Below, one piece after another: positions 19,209 to 27,480 of a stretch of DNA of 64,000 nt (position 1 is its first letter; each line of letters starts with the position of its first letter). Below the pieces are notes generated by a model that worked only from the letters and a program-made list of their open reading frames with translations, was not told the origin of the DNA and searched no databases. Made by a program: the position numbers and the translations under genes. This DNA comes from Falsihalocynthiibacter arcticus (lineage in GTDB: Bacteria > Pseudomonadota > Alphaproteobacteria > Rhodobacterales > Rhodobacteraceae), in NCBI RefSeq assembly GCF_000812665.2, contig NZ_CP014327.1, forward strand, positions 1 to 64,000. The letters are read 5' to 3'.

Positions 19209-20377
19209 TCTGCTTCCCCCAGTTCACCGCCAAGTCGATCTAGCATAGCTAGGCCTGCTGAAAGCTGATCCAACGAGAGATATTCATCCGCTTTATGCGC
19301 TTGTTCAATTGATCCCGGGCCGCAAACGACCACATCCGTGCCCAGCGCCTGAAAAATTCCTGCTTCGGTTCCAAAGGCCACCACATCCGCATCATTGGCC
19401 CCCGTCAACTCCATCGCGATCCGACGCGCTTCGTTTTCATCCGCAGGGATCAGTCCCGCTATCTCTCCAACTATCTCAAGGTCGATGGAAGCCTCGCCAT
19501 AAATGGCCTGCATTTTGGGCAGCAACTCCACGTCGCAAAACTGCTGCAACGCCGCTTTGACAAAATCGGCGTCGCCGCCCTGAACGGGTCGCATTTCCCA
19601 GTCCACCCGCGCCTTGGAAGCGATCACATTATGGGCTACCCCGCCGTTGAGCGCGCCAACATTAACCGTGGTCCAAGGTGGATCAAATCGGGTTTTCGCG
19701 GGGGCCATACCGCGCAACTTTTCTTTCAGATCCAACAGACGGCTCACATAATGCACCGCAAATTCAACCGCATTAACCCCAAGATCGGGTGCGGATCCAT
19801 GCCCCTCGAGACCGTGAAAATGGGTGGAGTATTCATAGCAGCCTTTATGGCCTTCGATCACCCGCATCTCTGTCGGCTCGCCAATAATGGCCACCCGCGG
19901 CGTTAAACCGCGCGCCTGTAGAGTTTGCGCCAAATGCTGCGCGCCCAAACAGCCGATTTCTTCGTCATAGGTCAGCGCGAAATGCAGGGGACGCTCTCGC
20001 ACTTGGCTAGCAAATTGCGGCGCCATCGCAAGCGTTGCTGCGATAAACCCCTTCATGTCACAGGTGCCACGGCCATAAAGGCGCGCGTCCCGCTCCACCA
20101 TTTCAAACGGATCCGAACTCCAATCCTGGTCGGCAACCGGCACCACATCACTATGCCCTGAAAGCAAAATGCCGCCATCTCTCTCTGGTCCCAAGGTGGC
20201 AAAGAGATTGGCCTTGCCACCACATGGCGACGTTACAATATCTACACGCGCGCCGCAGTCCTCCAAAAGATTGGCGGCATAGGCAATTAGCGCCTGATTA
20301 CTGTCTGACGAGATCGTTGGAAAAGCGATCAAATCACGCAAAATTTCGGTGGTGCGGGAAAGCCTATCCATCGTCAA
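19205..20377 (-). CDS. argE: M20-family deacylase, acetylornithine deacetylase (ArgE-like)
   Basis: Zinc-dependent amidohydrolase of 390 residues. Metal and catalytic motifs are present: LSGHSDVVPV (His, Asp), YGRGTCDMKGFIAA (bridging Asp), LTYDEEIGCLGA (catalytic Glu pair) and the late CGPGSIEQAHKADEYL with the ligand His. This matches ArgE, which hydrolyses N-acetylornithine, but next to an ectoine-hydrolase-like gene it could instead act on N-acetyl-2,4-diaminobutyrate. The gene overlaps its neighbours by four bases on both sides, so three proteins come from one message. Confidence 0.86.
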   Translation of the reverse strand: MTMDRLSRTTEILRDLIAFPTISSDSNQALIAYAANLLEDCGARVDIVTSPCGGKANLFATLGPERDGGILLSGHSDVVPVADQDWSSDPFEMVERDARLYGRGTCDMKGFIAATLAMAPQFASQVRERPLHFALTYDEEIGCLGAQHLAQTLQARGLTPRVAIIGEPTEMRVIEGHKGCYEYSTHFHGLEGHGSAPDLGVNAVEFAVHYVSRLLDLKEKLRGMAPAKTRFDPPWTTVNVGALNGGVAHNVIASKARVDWEMRPVQGGDADFVKAALQQFCDVELLPKMQAIYGEASIDLEIVGEIAGLIPADENEARRIAMELTGANDADVVAFGTEAGIFQALGTDVVVCGPGSIEQAHKADEYLSLDQLSAGLAMLDRLGGELGEAE

Positions 20378-21558
20378 TTCTTCACGAAAAGTTTGCGGTC
20401 CACATTACACAGCGCCTCTGCGGCACCATTTTCGGTGATGAGAATGGTCTCTGTTGTCTCAAGCCCCCAGTTCTCCATCCACAAGGCCGGCATAAAGTGA
20501 AACACCATCCCGGGTTCAAGAACTGTGCGATCTTCGCTGCGGATTGACGCGGTACGTTCGCCCCAATCAGGCGGATAGCTTAAACCGATAGGATAGCCAC
20601 AGCGCCCCTCGCGATGAATGCCGTGCTTCTTGAGGGTACCAATAAACGCGTCGGCGATATCACAAGTCCGGTTCCCTGCCCGCGCGGCGTCAAGGCCCGC
20701 GGCGATCCCTTCAAGTTGTGCCTGTTCTGCGTTCAGCATTTCTTGTGGCGGCGTCCCCAAATATATGGTCCGACACAGCGGCGCGTGATAGCGACGATAA
20801 CAGCCAGAAAGTTCAAAAAATGTCGCCTCCCCATCGCGCATCGGCGCACCATCCCACGTCAAATGCGCCGCCGTTGCATCCAGCCCCGAAGGCGTCAACG
20901 GTACGATCGCGGGGTAATCGCCCCAAATATCATCCACACCCGTAATTCCAGCGTGGAAAATTTCGGCGACCAACTCGTTCTTTTTCACTCCCGGTGCGGC
21001 CTTGTCCAGCGCAGTGGCGATGACCTTCTCGGTGATCCGCGCCGCCTTGCGAATAAACGATATTTCATCCTCTGATTTGATCAAACGCTGCCAATTCACC
21101 AAGGCCGTTGCGTCAAATATCTGTGCCTGCGGCAGGTCTTGCACAAGTACCGCGTGGGCCTTTGCCGAGTAATAATAGTTGTCCATTTCTACGCCTATCC
21201 GCGCGCTTTCATACCCAAGGGCGCGCATATGTCCGGCCAAATCCTGCATCGGGTGGCGTTCGGTGGATTGCACGAAATTATCCGCATAGCCATGAATTTG
21301 GTCGGGGCCCATCCAGCAGGTCCGATTGGCACCCACACTGTCCATATAGCGCCCCCACCAAATTGGATCGCCCTCCAGTCCCAAGATCACACCTTGATGC
21401 ACATAAAACGACCATCCGTCATAGCCCGTGAGCCATGCTTGATTGGAGGGGTCCGTCACGAAGATCACGTCAAGCCCTGCTGCCTGCATTGCGGCGCGAG
21501 TTTTAACGATACGGCGATCATATTCTGAACGACTAAAAGCGGCGTGTTCTTGGGCCAA
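20374..21558 (-). CDS. doeA: M24-family hydrolase, ectoine hydrolase (DoeA/EutD) type
   Basis: Creatinase-fold enzyme of about 394 residues. It resembles ectoine hydrolase DoeA, which opens the ectoine ring: from memory of that family the stretches VTDPSNQAWLTGYDGWSFYV, GVEMDNYYYSAKAHAVL, DDIWGDYPAIVPL, FELSGCYRRYHAPL and GLSYPPDWGERT are diagnostic. I take the TTG at 21558 as start since AAAGGA precedes it at eight bases; the frame is open to 21651 but no better site is seen. It is first in the operon with the ArgE-like and GntR genes. No ectoine transporter or DoeB/C/D gene is nearby, so a related Xaa-Pro-type substrate remains possible. Confidence 0.8.
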   Translation of the reverse strand: MAQEHAAFSRSEYDRRIVKTRAAMQAAGLDVIFVTDPSNQAWLTGYDGWSFYVHQGVILGLEGDPIWWGRYMDSVGANRTCWMGPDQIHGYADNFVQSTERHPMQDLAGHMRALGYESARIGVEMDNYYYSAKAHAVLVQDLPQAQIFDATALVNWQRLIKSEDEISFIRKAARITEKVIATALDKAAPGVKKNELVAEIFHAGITGVDDIWGDYPAIVPLTPSGLDATAAHLTWDGAPMRDGEATFFELSGCYRRYHAPLCRTIYLGTPPQEMLNAEQAQLEGIAAGLDAARAGNRTCDIADAFIGTLKKHGIHREGRCGYPIGLSYPPDWGERTASIRSEDRTVLEPGMVFHFMPALWMENWGLETTETILITENGAAEALCNVDRKLFVKN

Positions 21559-21590
21559 TGGACAGTCCTTTCGCGAGTTTCTAAGTAAAG

Positions 21591-21683
21591 ATGTACACAA
21601 CAACGGGCGTGGCGTAGATTCTTTGGTAGATTTGTGGCAGTTAACGCGCAAAAGGCAAGTGATTCATTTTATGTTGTACACAA
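21591..21683. promoter_or_regulatory. Two GntR-type operator-like sites upstream of the doeA operon
   Basis: ATGTACACAA at 21591-21600 and TTGTACACAA at 21674-21683 share TGTACACAA; the second is TTGT-AC-ACAA, fitting the TNGT/ACNA half-sites of FadR-type GntR regulators. They lie 33 and 116 bases before the TTG start of the doeA-like gene, framing the region where its promoter should be. They are the natural operators for the operon's own GntR protein. Confidence 0.55.
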
Positions 21684-21874
21684 TACGGCAGGGATGAAAA
21701 GGAATGCTAGGGACCAACGAGCATTCCGATAATATTCACAGGCGACAAGTCGCGCGCGAAGCAATACTCACCCCTCGCGAAACCGCGTCGCAGACTCTAG
21801 GCAAAGCACCCATACAACCAGAAAAACTGCCCCATTCCATATAAGCGCTCTGTACTAAAAGACGTTTAAGTGCC

Positions 21875-22035
21875 TCATTCGAGGTCGCCCCCACCGCCGA
21901 TCATGCTTTTTTGAGCAGTCGGAGTTCGAACGTTTGCTCTGCGACGACCTCTTTTAGGTCACGCGCTTCTCGGCGCAAATTCTTGAAAGACTTTTCCGTG
22001 CTCCAGTTGTTTGTCTCATATTCCACTCCATGGTG
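21875..22035 (-). mobile_element. IS3-family OrfA remnant (C-terminal part)
   Basis: On the minus strand a frame from about 22035 translates to WSTEKSFKNLRREARDLK and then EVVAEQTFELRLLKK, the leucine-zipper tail of IS3-family OrfA proteins. It stops at 21901, but one extra A in the six-A run at 21907-21912 would continue to SMIGGGGDLE and stop at 21875, exactly the usual OrfA end. No OrfA DNA-binding half and no OrfB transposase are present, and I see no matching terminal repeats, so this is a dead fragment. Confidence 0.72.
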
Positions 22036-22050
22036 GTTAGAATGAGACAA
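22011..22050. repeat. 40-base inverted repeat
   Basis: TTGTCTCAT and ATGAGACAA form perfect nine-base outer arms; inside lie CCAC and GTGG around TCCATG. It overlaps the OrfA remnant's upstream edge. It has no T run, so it is not a simple terminator. Confidence 0.65.
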
Positions 22051-22098
22051 AAACTCTCTCTTATCAAATTACCCTATTTGGTCCCATAGGCGCTGACG

Positions 22099-22362
22099 TC
22101 AGACACTGGCAATCTTTTCCAGACGCAGCTGCTCCCACTTCGCACCCCGCTTTGACGGCGAGACTTCCCGCGCATAGCGCAGCAACGCATCGCGCATGGT
22201 CTCGGTCGATCCCGAAACCTCTCCTTCTCGAATCAAGAACTCTTGGCGCGCGACCCAGTCTTTGGCATCAACCCGCTTCTCAAATGACTTTGATTTTCGT
22301 ATACCTTGCATGGCGACTTGCGCCTGCCATTTGCCGGTTTGCAGCTTTTTAAAAGACGCCAT
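22099..22362 (-). pseudogene. Truncated tyrosine recombinase (phage-type integrase), N-terminus only
   Basis: Eighty-seven residues beginning MASFKKLQTGKWQAQVAMQG, the arm-type DNA-binding domain of phage or island integrases, then the start of the core-binding domain (MRDALLRYAREVSPSKRGAK WEQLRLEK, split here). The stop follows at KIASV, and no catalytic domain with R-H-R-Y residues occurs downstream. It lies 150 bases from the 3' end of tRNA-Leu in the orientation typical of elements inserted at a tRNA. It is the relic of such an element. Confidence 0.8.
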
Positions 22363-22513
22363 TTCAAATTCTCCCGCTCGGAAAATTCGTAATTCGTTCG
22401 TAGTGACATGTCAATTTTAATGGTTTTTAGCGCATTTCAGTACGAAACGCCCACCATAAACCCCTGTATAACCTTATATAAATAAGGGATATCACTGTTT
22501 AAGGGGAAAATAT

Positions 22514-22599
22514 TGGTGCGGTCGAGAAGACTCGAACTTCCACGGGTGTTACCCCACAGCGACCTCAACGCTGCGCGTCTACCATTCCGCCACGACCGC
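22514..22599 (-). tRNA. tRNA-Leu (GAG)
   Basis: Acceptor GCGGTCG pairs with CGACCGC, anticodon loop centred on GAG in CGTTGAGGTCG, long variable arm (class II), T-loop TTCGAGT and encoded CCA. It is the likely attachment site for the integrase relic downstream. Confidence 0.96.
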
Positions 22600-22925
22600 A
22601 CGTGATATTCTGGTAGTCTGGGGCGGGGTATAGCCAAGGGATTCGGGGATGTGAAGTAGGAAAACGCGCCAATAGTCAGAAAACTTCCACCTCTGCCTCC
22701 TCCTCTGCCCAAATCCCTTAAAAATGGGGGCGATGCAAAGCCTCCCCTGCTCGCACGACCCCAAAAACCAAGCCATCGCCCCCAGAATTCGAACCATTGC
22801 ACTCTTGCGCGTTTCCATGGGAAACCTTTAACCAGAGGCAACGCGGCTTTGTCCGTCGGAAACCATACCTTTTCTGACCACGCGAACGGCTGGAAAAAGC
22901 AGAAAACGCATATGAGGAGACTTCG
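22600..22925. other. Intergenic stretch between tRNA-Leu and lipB, no gene seen
   Basis: About 325 bases. It must hold the tRNA-Leu promoter (left-pointing) and the lipB promoter (right-pointing). Open frames on both strands here have no recognisable protein character and use compositionally odd, Arg/Trp/Pro-rich translations. A GAGGAG ribosome site for lipB ends the stretch. Confidence 0.6.
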
Positions 22926-23585
22926 GTGGTTGAATGGATTCTATCTGAGGGTCTCACGGAGTATGAGGCGGCCGTAACCTTCATGGAGCAACGCGCCGAC
23001 GCGATTGCCCGTGGCGAGGCCGAGGAAGCCATTTGGCTGGTCGAACACCCGCCCCTCTATACGGCAGGCACCAGCGCAAAACGCGAAGACCTCACCGATC
23101 CCGACCGTTTCCCCGTTCATGAGAGCAAACGTGGCGGTCAATATACCTACCACGGCCCTGGCCAACGGGTGGCCTACGCGATGCTTGATGTTGGCAAACG
23201 CGGCCATGACGTGCGCGCCTTTGTCAATCAACTCGAAGCATGGGTGATTGCCACCTTGGCGGAATTCAACGTCACCGGCGAGCGCCGCGCGGGACGAGTC
23301 GGGGTCTGGGTCACGCGCCCTGATCGCCCCCTCAATGTCGACGGCTCCCTCCAAGAAGACAAAATAGCCGCTATTGGCGTGCGCCTGCGCAAATGGGTCA
23401 GCTTTCACGGCATCTCGATCAACGTTGAACCCGACCTGTCGCATTTTGACGGCATTGTCCCCTGTGGCATACGTGAACACGGGGTCACAAGCCTCGTAGA
23501 TTTAGGGCTGCCCGTCGAAATGGGCGATGTCGATGTGGCTCTCAAGCGCTGTTTTGAGCGGTGCGTCGCGCCCTACGAAGCCTAA
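22926..23585 (+). CDS. lipB: Lipoyl(octanoyl) transferase LipB
   Basis: Moves octanoyl groups from acyl carrier protein to lipoyl domains of 2-oxoacid dehydrogenases and the glycine cleavage system. The 219-residue protein has [19 protein letters not shown], the Lys motif [20 protein letters not shown] and the acyl-accepting Cys in [14 protein letters not shown]. It starts with GTG at 22926, five bases after GAGGAGA. It stands alone, between tRNA-Leu and the cytochrome genes. Confidence 0.95.
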   Translation: MVEWILSEGLTEYEAAVTFMEQRADAIARGEAEEAIWLVEHPPLYTAGTSAKREDLTDPDRFPVHESKRGGQYTYHGPGQRVAYAMLDVGKRGHDVRAFVNQLEAWVIATLAEFNVTGERRAGRVGVWVTRPDRPLNVDGSLQEDKIAAIGVRLRKWVSFHGISINVEPDLSHFDGIVPCGIREHGVTSLVDLGLPVEMGDVDVALKRCFERCVAPYEA

Positions 23586-23712
23586 GGCCGCCCTGTTCGT
23601 CGAAATAAAACAGCAAAATGGTCGCAGAAAGGCTTTTACCCTTTAATTCGGCGTCGATTCCCTATGATATGCGGGCACAGCGCGAACACTTAACTCACTA
23701 AAGAGGTTCCTA

Positions 23713-24135
23713 ATGACAAAATTTCATATTTTGGCCGCGATCGCATCCCTCGCAATCGCATCCCCTGCGTTTGCTGAAGGCGATATCGAGAAAGGCGAGA
23801 AAACATTCAAGCAGTGTAAGTCTTGCCATATGATCGCAAATGGCGATGAAGTACTCCTCAAAGGCGGCAAAACGGGTCCAAACCTTTATGGTATCGTCGG
23901 TCGTGTTATGGGGTCCGAAGAAGATTTCAAATATGGTTCCGGCCTTATTACAGCAAATGAAGCGGGCATCGTCTGGGACGAAGAAGCCGTCGCTGAGTAT
24001 GTTGGAAACCCAAAAGACTACCTCCAAGAGGTCACAGGCGATTCGGGCGCAAAAACAAAAATGACCTTTAAATTGAAAAAGGGCGGCGAAGATGTTGCGG
24101 CCTTCCTTGCAACAATGGGCCCCGCATCGGAATAA
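23713..24135 (+). CDS. cycA: Cytochrome c2, soluble class I cytochrome c
   Basis: Periplasmic electron carrier between the bc1 complex and the terminal oxidase (or a reaction centre in phototrophs). The 140-residue precursor has a Sec signal ending SPAFA before EGDIEKGEK. The haem is bound at C35-K-S-C38-H39 and the sixth ligand is Met117 in AKTKMTFKL; the 60-100 insertion is typical of the large c2 subtype. It lies 150 bases upstream of the oxidase subunit I gene, consistent with a shared role. Confidence 0.93.
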   Translation: MTKFHILAAIASLAIASPAFAEGDIEKGEKTFKQCKSCHMIANGDEVLLKGGKTGPNLYGIVGRVMGSEEDFKYGSGLITANEAGIVWDEEAVAEYVGNPKDYLQEVTGDSGAKTKMTFKLKKGGEDVAAFLATMGPASE

Positions 24136-24288
24136 ATTCCGTATTTCGTCGGAAACGATGAAAAAAAAGTGCGTCGGGACGTCTAGATGATTGCCCACAA
24201 AACAGAAGCGCTCTAAGACATGAGCGGAACACGTCGCGCAGGGCCTGCCCCTGCGCGTCCAATTTATAAAAGCACTGGGAGGCAGGAC

Positions 24289-25961
24289 ATGGCCGACGCA
24301 GCTATGACTAGCGACGAACACCACGACGAGCGGAGTTTCTTTACCCGCTGGTTTATGTCTACAAATCACAAAGATATCGGACTACTGTATCTTTTCGTCG
24401 CCGCGGCGGTCGGGTTCATATCGGTGTCCTTCACCGTCTATATGCGCCTAGAGCTCATGAACCCAGGTGTTCAGTATATGTGTCTCGAAGGCGCACGTCT
24501 GTTCGCGGATTCATCTGAACTCTGTACGCCAAACGGGCACCTCTGGAACGTTTTGATCACCTACCATGGTGTCTTGATGATGTTCTTCGTGGTTATTCCC
24601 GCCCTTTTCGGTGGTTTTGGTAACTACTTCATGCCGCTGCAAATCGGCGCGCCCGATATGGCGTTCCCGCGTTTGAACAACCTCTCCTTCTGGCTTTATG
24701 TCACGGGCGTCTGCCTTGGTATTGCCTCGCTGTTTGCCCCGGGTGGCAACGGACAAAGCGGTTCTGGTGTTGGCTGGGTGCTTTACCCACCGCTTTCCAC
24801 CTCCGAGGGCGGCTTCTCGATGGATCTGGCGATTTTCGCGATCCACGTTTCGGGCGCAAGCTCGATCCTTGGCGCGATCAACATGATCACCACCTTCCTC
24901 AATATGCGTACCCCCGGCATGACAATGCACAAAGTGCCGCTCTTTGCGTGGTCGATCTTTGTCACTGCATGGCTGATCCTTCTGTCCCTGCCCGTCTTGG
25001 CTGGCGCGATCACCATGTTGCTCACCGACCGGAATTTCGGCACCACCTTCTTCCAACCTGAAGGCGGCGGCGATCCCATCCTGTACCAACACATCCTTTG
25101 GTTCTTTGGGCACCCAGAAGTGTATATCATCATCGTTCCCGGTTTTGGTCTCGTCTCCCACATCATCGCAACCTTCTCCAAGAAACCGATCTTTGGTTAC
25201 TTGCCAATGGTCTATGCGATGGTTGGTATCGGGGTTCTGGGCTTCGTTGTCTGGGCACACCACATGTACACCGTCGGCCTGTCCCTCTCGCAACAAAGCT
25301 ACTTCATGATGGCGACAATGGTGATCGCGGTGCCAACCGGCATCAAGATCTTCTCGTGGATTGCCACCATGTGGGGCGGCTCGATCGAGTTCAAAACCCC
25401 CATGCTTTGGGCGCTCGGCTTCCTGTTCCTCTTCACCGTTGGTGGCGTAACGGGCATCGTTCTTTCCCAAGCGGGCGTCGACCGTGCCTATCATGACACC
25501 TACTATGTTGTGGCCCACTTCCACTATGTGATGAGCCTTGGGGCCGTGTTCTGTATCTTCGCGGGCATCTACTTTTACTTCGGTAAAATGTCGGGCCGTG
25601 AGTATCCTGAATGGGCTGGCAAACTGCACTTCTGGGCGATGTTTATCGGCGCAAACCTGACCTTCTTCCCACAGCACTTCTTGGGTCGTCAGGGCATGCC
25701 ACGTCGCTACATCGACTATCCTGAAGCCTTCGCTTACTGGAACAAAATCAGCTCCTACGGCGCGTTCCTTTCCTTCGCTTCGTTCATCTTCTTTATCGGC
25801 ATCATGGTCTACTCGCTGCGTTACGGTAAAAAAATCACGGTGAACAACTACTGGAATGAATACGCCGACACTCTGGAATGGACCCTTCCTTGCCCCCCCC
25901 AGAGCACACATTCGAGCAACTGGTTGATCAAAGCGTCTGGGACAAACCCCACTCACACTAA
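24289..25961 (+). pseudogene. coxA: aa3-type cytochrome c oxidase subunit I, frameshifted at the C-terminus
   Basis: Haem-copper catalytic subunit that reduces oxygen and pumps protons. Twelve transmembrane helices are evident; key motifs are THGVLMM-type haem a ligand region (ITYHGVLMM), [17 protein letters not shown] (CuB His and the Tyr cross-link), HHMYTVG and HFHYVMSLG (haem ligands). The ATG at 24289 follows GGAGG. In the eight-C run at 25893-25900 one more C would give [14 protein letters not shown] and end SVWDKPHSH at 25961, the normal length of about 557. As written, the frame runs out to 26031 with a foreign tail through the terminator. Subunits II and III are not in the window. 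Confidence 0.92.
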
Positions 25962-25979
25962 GAGTGCCGATCCCATAAT

Positions 25980-26017
25980 AAAAAGGCCCCACCATTCACT
26001 TGGCGGGGCCTTTTTTG
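25980..26017 (+). terminator. Terminator after coxA
   Basis: GGCCCC-a-CCA pairs with TGG-c-GGGGCC around TTCACT, preceded by five A and followed by TTTTTT. It begins 19 bases after the restored coxA stop, supporting that stop. It could work in both directions. Confidence 0.88.
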
Positions 26018-26127
26018 TTGTCAAATTTTGATTCTGTCGCTGGATACCGTCAAACAAAGGCGCTCTTTTCGCGCGTTCCGGTAACGTCTTGAAGGTTTTG
26101 AATTCAAGATTCCTTCACCATGGAAAG

Positions 26128-26508
26128 TTATCTTTTTATTTGGCCTTCCAAGCGCGTACCGTCATTCGTAATCAAAATAAGGCGTCTATCGTTGACAACA
26201 AAGAGATCGAATCGCGGGTTTACTGTATTGATGCAGCGCGTGCCATCTTCATAATACTTGTAGCTGGGCGCTCTGAGTTCGCCCGCCGAGGTACTAAAAA
26301 CATATGTTCCATTATTGTTATAATACTCGGTGCCTTCGCGACCATATTTGACCGAGTTACCCGCAAGTATCTTTTGCAAATACTCTGCGTTAACATGCTG
26401 ATCCCCATCGTGGGTATTCCAAACGGTCTCTGGCGGAGAAGTAGGACAAGAGGCAAAAGCACTCTGTGCGGCAATGGTCGCGGCAAATAAATAGACTGCA
26501 AATTTCAT
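26128..26508 (-). CDS. Small exported protein of unknown function
   Basis: A 126-residue protein with a clear signal peptide (MKFAVYLFAATIAAQSAFA, cut before SCPTSPPE). The mature chain is aromatic-rich and looks all-beta: LQKILAGNSVKYGREG, TEYYNNNGTYVFST, then a single further Cys in DGTRCINT that could pair with Cys21, and a terminal FDLFVVNDRRLILITNDGT. I recognise no named domain. Its LxGNS...G...Y...NG pattern recurs in the lipoprotein at 26.8 kb. It is a single gene on its own promoter. Confidence 0.72.
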   Translation of the reverse strand: MKFAVYLFAATIAAQSAFASCPTSPPETVWNTHDGDQHVNAEYLQKILAGNSVKYGREGTEYYNNNGTYVFSTSAGELRAPSYKYYEDGTRCINTVNPRFDLFVVNDRRLILITNDGTRLEGQIKR

Positions 26509-26830
26509 TTCAATCTCCTTATGTTTTCCTTATTCTGTTACTTTTATGATTTTGAGACGCATACAGGACATTAGAAGAGCACGGCAACATTTGTTCTGTC
26601 AACAACCCAGAAATTCGCCTCGGTCGCCTTTTGAACCCAATTTCCCCGCGCGCTCGCGACATTCCCAACCTGTCAAAGTCGTTGTTGGCCCTGTCGTCCT
26701 GTGGATCGGTGGGTGCAAAATTTCCTTTGCGTGCGACCCAACCTAACTCCAAACGCGGGCCTTCCCCCCTCTCGCAATAACCTCACATTAACCTAAGGGA
26801 TGTGATGATGGCGTCCACGGCAAGAGGGTC
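26509..26830. other. Intergenic stretch with no supported gene
   Basis: About 320 bases between divergent small exported-protein genes, so it should carry both promoters. A 77-codon frame on the minus strand (26519-26752) has no ribosome site of note and no recognisable protein character. I see no tRNA or strong hairpin. Confidence 0.55.
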
Positions 26831-27367
26831 GTGCGCCCCACTAAAGGAATACCTTTGTTCGTCTCGGCCAATTGGAGGTTCATTCTGAAAACCGGCGCCT
26901 TGAGCCTACTGCTCATGGCGGCCTGCTCTGGCGGGCCAAACGATGTTCCCGGTTCGGGTCCCCTCGCCAATGAAATTCAGGTCGCGCGGATGCTTTCCGG
27001 TAACAGCTTTGACACCCATGCCAACGGCCAAATCTATCAGGCCCGAAACGGCGGCCTTCTGTCGTTCAGCCACCATCCAGAGGGACCGCGCGTGTGCAAA
27101 GGGGTCTGGAAAGTCGACGGTGCCGAGGAGATCAACGTCCTCACCTGCAAATGGATGTGGAACGGCCAGCTCTATTCCCAAAAAGAAAAGGTTGTCCGCT
27201 ATCAGTATCATATTGGTTCGGTCTACGGCTTAGACATGCTCGATGAAGTTGGCGAATTTGTCGCCTTCCTTCCCTATAAATACGGCACCACCTATGGCTC
27301 CACCAAGTACAGAGGTTTTCCCCGTTGGGAGGAGTACAAAAAGCTGAGCCAACAGCTCGGCCTTTAG
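26831..27367 (+). CDS. Putative lipoprotein of unknown function
   Basis: Up to 178 residues from a GTG. The lipobox LLLMAAC near residue 33 predicts an outer- or inner-membrane lipoprotein. The signal would be more ordinary if translation began at the CTG at 26885 (KTGALSLLLMAAC), which follows GGAGG by six bases; I keep the GTG but doubt it. The mature part has VARMLSGNSFDTHANGQIYQ, KGVWKVDGAEEINVLTCKW and YHIGSVYGLDML; a C...C pair (PRVCKG, LTCKW) may form a disulfide. This resembles small extracellular beta domains such as DUF995, by eye only. It converges on yqeY with a shared terminator. Confidence 0.7.
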   Translation: MRPTKGIPLFVSANWRFILKTGALSLLLMAACSGGPNDVPGSGPLANEIQVARMLSGNSFDTHANGQIYQARNGGLLSFSHHPEGPRVCKGVWKVDGAEEINVLTCKWMWNGQLYSQKEKVVRYQYHIGSVYGLDMLDEVGEFVAFLPYKYGTTYGSTKYRGFPRWEEYKKLSQQLGL

Positions 27368-27391
27368 CGGATTCATCTTCCCCGCGAACGC

Positions 27392-27425
27392 AAAAGGCAG
27401 GGCCAAAATCAAGCCCTGCCTTTTT
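27392..27425. terminator. Bidirectional terminator between the lipoprotein gene and yqeY
   Basis: AAAAGGCAGGGC pairs with GCCCTGCCTTTTT around a nine-base loop. The A run on one side and T run on the other let it stop transcription from both convergent genes. Confidence 0.88.
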
Positions 27426-27435
27426 AAGAAACGCG

Positions 27436-27463
27436 CATATGAAAAACATATGCAAATCATATG
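27436..27463. repeat. Three CATATG hexamers at 11-base spacing
   Basis: CATATG begins at 27436, 27447 and 27458, separated by short A-rich links, just past the yqeY stop codon side. The period is one helical turn. Confidence 0.75.
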
Positions 27464-27480
27464 GAAAACTTACGGCTGTT

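Noticed and set aside
20614-21075. Plus-strand open frame inside the doeA-like gene
   Set aside because: Antisense shadow of a conserved enzyme.
22437-22841. 134-codon minus-strand frame across tRNA-Leu
   Set aside because: Includes the tRNA sequence and has a Trp/Arg/Gly-rich translation without protein character.
24511-25995. 494-codon frame on the minus strand opposite coxA
   Set aside because: It is the mirror of a strongly conserved membrane protein gene; its translation is His/Asp/Glu-rich with no domain, as antisense shadows of coxA usually are.
26519-26752. 77-codon minus-strand frame between the exported-protein genes
   Set aside because: No convincing ribosome site, low-complexity charged translation and no recognisable domain.
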